In this document: piece by piece, positions 18,771-24,357 of the stretch
Numbering within the stretch: position 1 is the stretch's first letter
How the letters are laid out: every line of letters starts with the position of its first letter
Origin: Guillardia theta CCMP2712
Taxonomy: Eukaryota; Cryptophyceae; Pyrenomonadales; Geminigeraceae
Length of the DNA: 24,357 nucleotides
NCBI RefSeq assembly: GCF_000315625.1
Contig: NW_005434595.1
Location: 19,956 to 44,312, forward strand
Direction: 5' to 3'
The notes under the pieces: generated by a model
Database searches by the model: none
What the model saw: the letters and a program-made list of their open reading frames with translations, nothing else
Told to the model about the DNA's origin: nothing
Program-made: the position numbers and the translations under genes

Positions 18771-20094
18771 GTTGAGGGTGCTGTTTGTAGTCTGAGGCGA
18801 TGTCGTAGCCCAGTTCGCTTTCTGAGAGGAGAAGTTTCGTCTTTTCGCGTTCATGCCTTTGTACCGCCTCCTCCTCCCCACCCATAGCCCGCACAGCCAC
18901 TCCATGATGGAGGAACTGATACACTTAAGTCCTGACAGAAAATTGTATGTAAGATCGAGCACAGGACACATTTGCTGGCTGCAAATAAATGGATGTTTAT
19001 AAAAGAATATTGGCTGTAACTCTGTTCGTATACATGTGATCCATTGGTGTGACAAGCATGCTTGTGAACAGGGTTTTCTAGGGTTCAGAGGCCGGGGCTG
19101 TGTTCAATATGTTTGAATAAAGTGTTTTGGGTGCATATTCTTTCAAGCTTTACCTCTTGGTGTAAGCGTAATTGCTTCAAACAGAAAGAAGGTGACATTC
19201 ATTTCATCAGATCAACATTTGAACATTCAGCTTTTTGTGCTAAACTCACTTCAATCATTCTCTTGTGTGTGTAACAAACATCTGATCACTTCTGTTCTGC
19301 CATTCTGCTCCCTCCCCTCTTGCCATTCCACTCTTCCCTCAGCGCCCTCAGCTCCATCAGCATCTTTACCGCACCCAGATTGACTACCCCCCACAAAACA
19401 CCCACCCGTTTCATTTGTCTAGTTACCCCCACCCATACAGTGACCCTACCCTTTTAAAGTTTATAACTATGGTCGATGATCCACCCCTACTTTTTCGTGA
19501 AAAATATCCCACCTTAGACCATGATTTGCATTTCGCTAAAACCCACCTACCCCTGACCCTCTGATATTTGACTACCCCACCCTTCTTGATTCAACACAGC
19601 AAAGGTGCATATACACCCCCGAGGGCCCCACCCGTGCACATGATTGCTGTGTCGAGAAAAGTACTACCCCCTACCCACTTATTGACTATAAAGTACCCCC
19701 CGTAAGATGTGATGGGATGTCCAAAATGACCCCTACCCCCCATTGGTCCGACCCCCAGGAGAGGAAAAAAAAATTCTTATCTGGTTTTCTTGGCGGGGGT
19801 ATGTCATTGCAAATATTTCACATAAAATACCAAATATTTCTGTAAAGTTTCAAAGTTGTCTTGGATAGTTTGAAGCATTGGGTCAATTTGGAAGATGTCC
19901 TGCAAGAACGCAAAATCCTTACTTTTCGGTAACCTCTTTCAAAAAAGATACTATTTTGTACCGAAACCATTTCTTTTCGCGGACATTTCAGTACCCTACC
20001 TACCTTTGCCACCATTTAATTTGGAAATATATGGGTGGGGTACCAACTGGATTACGACCCAAACGTTCTGCCGTCCATAAAACTATTATAAAAT
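18771..20094. other. Intergenic region upstream of the TPR-LRR gene, with TACCCC-type DNA
   Basis: 18771-18924 has an alternative open frame (MGGEEEAVQRHEREKTKLLL) that may be a 5' exon of the TPR-LRR gene but does not join in phase. 18925-19377 is AT-rich with no gene. 19378-19800 has about fifteen irregular TACCCC/CCACCC words. 19800-20094 is AT-rich with no gene. Confidence 0.5.
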
Positions 20095-20755
20095 CACCCG
20101 GCGTGACTCACCAGTGACACGATGACGGGGGGCAGCACTACTACCTGATCTTTCACTTAACTCGGCTTTGAGTAAACTTCGGACTCTGAACGGTGCTTCC
20201 AGACTTGAAGTCACTAACTTCGGGAGTGGGGCCGCCCGGCGGGCGGCCCGGCCAGGCGGGCCTACCGTAGTACCGTACGTGACGGAGGCGGCTGGGGACA
20301 ACCGTCACCGCGGCCGGCGCGGCGCGTCACGTTGCCAGAGTTTCACCGTGCGCGCGGCCGGCCGGCCCGCCGTGCCCGCTGCGGCCGCACCGCGGCCCGT
20401 GCCACTGGCCCAGTGGCACGGTCACTCAGCCGCCCCGGGCCGCGGCCGGGCCCGGGGCCCGGCCGGCCCGGCCGGGCGTCGGCCGCCAGTGGCCATACGG
20501 CGGCCCCGGCGGGGTCCGGGTCCGGAAGAGCCTGGGGACGCGCCGCCGAAACGCCGGACTCGGCGGGACAGGGCCGGGCCGTCGCGCCGGCCCCGGTCAC
20601 CGGGTGGCGCGGTCCGGCCCGGCCCCCGGGCGGGGGTTCTAGTTTACTCCGAAACTTCCGTTCAACGGTCAAGTTAACTTGTGACTCGGCGGCGGCAGGC
20701 GGGCCGCCCGCCGGGCCGGGGCCTGGTACCGTACGGTGCCCGAGTTGCGGATACT
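20095..20755. other. GC-rich island 5
   Basis: The most extreme island. 20220-20640 is almost entirely G+C (CCGGCC, GGGCCG words). Both edges carry ACTT/AAGTT-rich spacers (20150-20225 and 20640-20685), like islands 2 and 3. It begins after ATTATAAAATCACC. Long ORFs on both strands (for example 20332-20952 on plus) are Arg/Gly/Pro/Ala artefacts. Confidence 0.65.
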
Positions 20756-20804
20756 TCCCCGGATACCTTCACGGATACTCCGACACGAAGAGACAAGGGA
20801 GAAC

Positions 20805-20940
20805 CCCAGCGAACAAGGAGGAGAGGACGAGCCGAGGAGACGAGGGAAGGATAGGAGAGGAGAGGAGACGAGGGAAGGAGAGGAGAGGAGAGGAGACGAG
20901 GGAAGGAGAGGAGAGGAGAGGAGAGGAGAGGAGGGAAAAG
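20805..20940. repeat. GAGGA/GGAGA purine repeat
   Basis: A run of AGGAGAGGAGACGAGGGA-type units, degenerate 5-mers and longer units, lies just after GC island 5 and about 100 nt upstream of the 716-residue gene. The plus strand is the purine strand. It may lie in the promoter or leader of that gene. Confidence 0.8.
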
Positions 20941-21037
20941 AAGACTTGGTAGCCTAGGGGAAATAGAGGCCGTGCCCTTTTCGTTACCTCTCTTCCATGC
21001 CGTTTTGATGACAGGAAAGTAGAACGGTCTTATCAGA

Positions 21038-23525
21038 ATGCACGTCGAGGCTATGCTGAGATCGAGCACTGTCTTGTTTGTTTTGGCACTCAGTGGCCTG
21101 GTATCAGTCGCGATATTGCATCGTTACTCTGCACAACATGAGCTTGTTTCGATGGACTCTTCTCCTGAGGCGCAGAGGGTGCAGGAAGGGCACATGTACT
21201 CTCGAATGCAGAGGTTGAACAACCGATTGCAAACGGAGAATCAGAATCTGCGCAGCCTTCTGCAGATGGGTAGAGAAGCGTCATCGGACATGGCGGACTT
21301 CTCTGAGAGCAAACGGGCAAGGATGCATGGAATCGAGCTCAATGGTAACGGCTTCCGTGGGAGGGACAGGGCTCGTGGTGATGGCAGGCAGAGCGGGGAC
21401 TTGAGGTTCGACGGAGAGGACGAGGCAGTAGATGATCTCCTGAGGACAGCAAAGGAGGAGGCAGACTCGAAACTTGGAGTCAAGGAGGGTCGCGCTGGGA
21501 GAAAATCACGTGATTCGGAACTTGAGCAAGACGCCGACGATGCTCTGGAGCACACGCTGAAGCAGTGGAAGTATCCGCTGCAGGATACGCATCAGAGGAT
21601 CTCCCGCAGGCAGCAGTCGCGGGCGTCGAGGTACAACTCTCGTCATCGCAGACGGCTCCGGCGGATGGAGGCGAGAAGATACAGGAGGAAGATGAGGGAG
21701 GCTGAGACCGACCTTCGACACGGACACCCGCACAGGGCCCAACGAGCCGCCATGCATGCTCTGAGCAACCATGAGAGGGAGGAGGAGCTGCGTGGGTTCG
21801 TTGGGGAGGCTGTGGATCGAAAGCCTGAGGCCTGGAAGCTGCTGATGAAGACGATTAATGATGATATTTCCGACCATGCTGTTACCCAACGCGTTGAGAA
21901 CAACATGAAGGACGTTGTGGAGCTGAGGCGAGACGTGGAGAGCGCGAAGCATCTGTATGAAGAGAACAAGAGGCTGTACATGCACGACATCACGAACAAG
22001 GGTCGTCTCGGGCTCATGCTCACCATCCCATCGCGGGACGGGGGTATGAAGGCGGTGAATCACATTGCCCACAAGCTCGAGCATGAGCTCAACGATCAGG
22101 AGCGAGCCTGGGATCGCGCCGACTCCTTGGAGAACGCCAAGGTTGATGTTGCTCGAGAGCTCAGGGAGGAAGAGATCGGAAGGTCTCTGAAGAAACAGCA
22201 GCAGATGCAGCGCACAACCCTCCCTCCCCTCTCCGCGAGCTCCTCCAACCCACCCAAGCTGCAGAGTAATGTCCAACAGCTGCGCGACGTGAATGTTCCT
22301 ATCAAGACCGCCATGGCTGCCCCTCAGCTCAGCTCTGCTGAAGCGCGAGGAAACTTTGCCCCGTCTGCGACCACGACCCCGCAAGGATTCTCGGCATCGG
22401 TCGCACATGGGTGTGAAGGTTGCCAGCAGTACTCGCACAGTGGTCATGCTTGCGCCTCTTGTCCTCAGCCTCAGCAGCCTCAGGAGTCAAGGCAGGAAGC
22501 TGCTGCTCCTACCGGTCAGCCAGGGACTCAGAAACCAGCGAAGATCTCCTCATCCCTGCTGTCCAAGTTCAGAGTCTACCACATCCCCAGCAACCAACTC
22601 GGGACGCAGGACATGGCGATCAGGTCCAAGTGGGAAGGGCTGAAGCGGAAGAACAGGTTGAGGCTGATGGGAGCTGCCAAGGACCTTCCGGACCAGCCGC
22701 GCGAAGTCAGCAATGACATCGTTGAGCGACTTCTCAAGCTTGCGCATGCGGGCAAGCTCAGGTCTCCAGATGAGTTCGGATACGTCCGACACCCGATCTC
22801 CGATGCGATCAAGTCGCACAGGCAAGACGAGCAGGAGCTGCGAGTGGCGCACGATCTGTACCGTGAGAGAGAGATGTCAAGGAGAGAGCATCGCGATCGG
22901 CTGCACAAGCTTCGTCAGACTCAAGATAAGGCTGTGGCCCAGCCAAGGCAGCCGGCGCCTCCAGTGCCACAAGCTGAAGTCAGGCCCAAAGAACAAGAAC
23001 CAGGTGAATGTCCCTCCTGCTACCTCGTCCTCAGCCTCCTCCTCCTCTTCCTGCTCTTCCTCTTCCTCTTCCTCTTCCTCTTCCTCTTCCTCTTCCTCAT
23101 CCTCTTCCTCTTCCTCTTCCTCTTCCTCTTCCTCTTCCTCATCCTCCTCCTTCTCCTTCTCCTCTTCCTCCTCCCCACCATCCTCCCTTTCACCTGCTCT
23201 TCTCATTGTCATCACATCCTTGTCTTCTCCACCTCCTTCTCCTCCCTTTCTCCTCCTCGTTCATTCCGCACTCAATGACGCATCTCTTCTCCTTCCTACT
23301 TCACATGCCTGTCTCCTGACTGCCATTCCTCCTCTTTCAGTTCGTCCCAGGCCCTCGAGCATCAGCCCTTCTCCTGCACTAGCAAGGAGAACTGAAGAAC
23401 AAGCGCAGCCTCGTGAGCATTGGAAGCGACCTAGCGCTGCAAGCGGACTATGGGGGATAGTTTCTGCTCCTTTCAACGCGCTGTTCGGAGACTCGGTGAT
23501 TCACAAGACATACCTTCCTACTTGA
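21038..23525 (+). CDS. Signal-anchored, charged coiled-coil-prone protein, 2 exons
   Basis: Exons 21038-23003 and 23341-23525 join in phase 1 (CCAG|GTGAAT ... CTTTCAG|TT) to 716 residues. The N-terminus has a hydrophobic segment (about 11-27, STVLFVLALSGLVSVAIL) after a short MHVEAMLR. It is probably a signal anchor or signal peptide; ATG 21053 is an alternative start. Residues 54-77 (RMQRLNNRLQTENQNLRSLL) and much of 230-400 are heptad-like and highly charged. An Arg-rich patch (RHRRRLRRMEARRYRRKM) sits near 205-225. Around residue 458 there is a paired CxxC motif, HGCEGCQQYSHSGHACASCP, in a Pro/Gln/Ser-rich linker. The C-terminal exon ends with SGLWGIVSAPFNALFGDSVI, a possible amphipathic segment, then HKTYLPT. 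I recognise no family. The intron is filled with a CCTCTT repeat; unspliced, the frame would run into a Leu/Phe tract and stop at 23278. Confidence 0.78.
23030..23172. repeat. (CCTCTT)n pyrimidine repeat inside the intron
   Basis: An almost perfect hexamer CCTCTT run with CAT interruptions and (CCT)n at the left end fills much of intron 23004-23340. In the transcript it is a long polypyrimidine stretch. Reading frames through it (poly-Ser, poly-Leu/Phe, poly-Glu on minus) are artefacts. Confidence 0.9.
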
Positions 23526-23767
23526 GAGCAGGACGTTGATAGAGAATGAAAGGAAAATCATTATGATTGTGACTAGGAAATGCAGTTGTTGCGACGGGAG
23601 GAGGAGAGGGAGGAGGGGGAGGGGGTGGAAGGGGGGGGGAGAGGAAGGAGGGGGAGGAGGAGGAAGAGTAAAAACAAAAACAGAGACAGAAAGAAGTGGT
23701 CGGTGAAGCGGATCGGACGGAGCGGAGGCAGGACAAGGTATAGGGCAGCTTGATGTGGCTGATGTAC
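23526..23767. other. Short convergent intergenic region, G-rich
   Basis: Lies between the stop of the 716-residue gene (+) and the stop of the gene at 23768 (-). It contains a GGAGG/GGGGGA run at 23596-23668. No gene. Confidence 0.5.
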
Positions 23768-24110
23768 TCAACGTCTCAACTCGATGTTGAGGTTGGTTAT
23801 GAAGCGAGAGCGATTCTCGTGGCAGGATGGGAGGGGCTGCATTCCCTTGAGGTCAACGACGAAATCCGGGATGAGGAGGCTGAGGACGCGCTTGAGGTCA
23901 AGAAGCATTCCTGCCATGACAGCTTCTGCCTCCTCCTCTTCCAACCTGCACACGTCTACATCCACAACATGAATCTGATTGGAGATTGCCTCCCCTAGTT
24001 CGATAATGTCTTCTCCTGTTGCTCCTTCCTGCTTCAGCATCTTGCGGAACCACGACAGTACAGGCATCGATCCCTCCAGTTTCGCGGTCGCATACTGAAT
24101 CGCTGATGGA
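23768..24110 (-). CDS. Last exon of an unrecognised gene, 5' end outside window
   Basis: The minus-strand frame is open from an acceptor at about 24110 (polypyrimidine, then CCATCAG) or 24100 (GATTCAG) to a TGA at 23768-23770. It encodes about 110 C-terminal residues: TAKLEGSMPVLSWFRKMLKQ, then EGATGEDIIELGEAISNQIH, a Glu-rich RLEEEEAEAVMAGMLLDL, then LSLLIPDFVVDLKGMQPLPS, ending NLNIELRR. An ATG at 24067 could also start it, but the strong acceptor and the in-frame codons upstream favour an internal exon. There is no recognisable domain; it looks alpha-helical. The preceding intron would include the GGAGA repeat at the window edge. Confidence 0.5.
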
Positions 24111-24357
24111 GGTGTCAGTACGAGAAGAGAGGAGTTGGATAAGTGGGGAAGGGGGAGCGAGGAGTACGAAAAGTATAAGTAGAGTGATAGGAAGGGAGGA
24201 GAAAGGAGGAGTACAAAAAGAAGGTAGAAAGAGGAGAGGGGAGGAGAGCAGAGCAGAGGGGAGAGGAGGAGAGGAGAAGAGAGGAGAGGAGAGGAGAGGA
24301 GGAGGAGAGGAGAGGAGAGGAGAGGAGAGGAGAGGAGAGGAGAGGAGAGGAGAGGAG
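24111..24357. repeat. GAGGA/GGAGA pentanucleotide repeat at right edge
   Basis: Purine-rich sequence that becomes an almost perfect GGAGA 5-mer array from about 24230 to the end. It is probably the intron upstream of the exon at 23768-24110. On that gene's transcript strand it is CTCCT pyrimidine sequence. Confidence 0.85.

Noticed and set aside
20332-20952. 206-codon plus ORF and overlapping minus ORF in GC island 5
   Set aside because: Stop codons are rare in such GC-rich DNA. The translations are Arg/Gly/Pro/Ala without a domain, and all frames are similarly open.
21506-22447. 313-codon minus-strand ORF
   Set aside because: Antisense to the 716-residue gene, whose frame has a start, a hydrophobic leader and a correctly phased intron. 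The minus ORF has no recognisable domain.
22877-23215. Minus-strand poly-Glu ORF and plus-strand poly-Ser ORF
   Set aside because: Produced by the CCTCTT intron repeat. The plus frame matters only as the true exon 2 after 23341.

Overview
This window is nuclear DNA from a eukaryote, most likely a protist or microalga. Genes are split by short spliceosomal introns (about 37-250 nt, mostly GTGAG/GTAAG...AG). There are no operons or Shine-Dalgarno sites, poly(A)-type AATAAA signals follow some genes, and there is one Pol III-type tRNA gene. A cryptophyte alga such as Guillardia would fit the intron style, but that is a guess. All exon chains below were built by hand from splice signals, reading phase and protein logic. 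Every chain given closes in frame.

Layout. 128-2809 (-): an ER protein disulfide isomerase of the P5/PDIA6 type, 11 exons, with its 3' end outside the window. 4249-4594 (-): a two-exon SPEC3/Stum-like membrane protein. 5478-5836 (-): a small two-exon protein with a C-terminal membrane helix. 6635-7792 (+): a seven-exon FkbM/Star-like methyltransferase-family protein. 10178-15633 (+): three dispersed copies of an unrecognised ~122-residue protein whose last 72 residues are almost identical even at DNA level. 12073-12146 (-): tRNA-Val(CAC). 16211-18770 (-): a nine-exon TPR plus leucine-rich-repeat protein. 21038-23525 (+): a 716-residue signal-anchored, highly charged, coiled-coil-prone protein. 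23768-24110 (-): the last exon of a gene entering from the right edge.

Between the genes lie five very GC-rich islands (about 3655-3985, 7935-9235, 12190-13090, 14155-14810, 20095-20755). They are built from a small vocabulary of words (GTCAC/GTGAC, GACTC, GATC, CCGG, GTACGG) and have no convincing coding content. Three of them each precede one copy of the paralogous gene, so the centre of the window reads as a repeated [island - gene] arrangement. A second class of intergenic DNA, with spaced TACCCC or GGGGTA words, occurs at about 3430-3590, 9360-9990 and 19378-19800. Trinucleotide, hexanucleotide and pentanucleotide purine/pyrimidine repeats fill several introns and both window edges.

The genes do not form one pathway. 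The PDI would act in the ER. The Stum-like, FkbM/Star-like and 716-residue proteins carry membrane or secretory-type features, or belong to families that do. The most novel element is the three-copy family with its frozen C-terminal module and its GC-rich neighbours.
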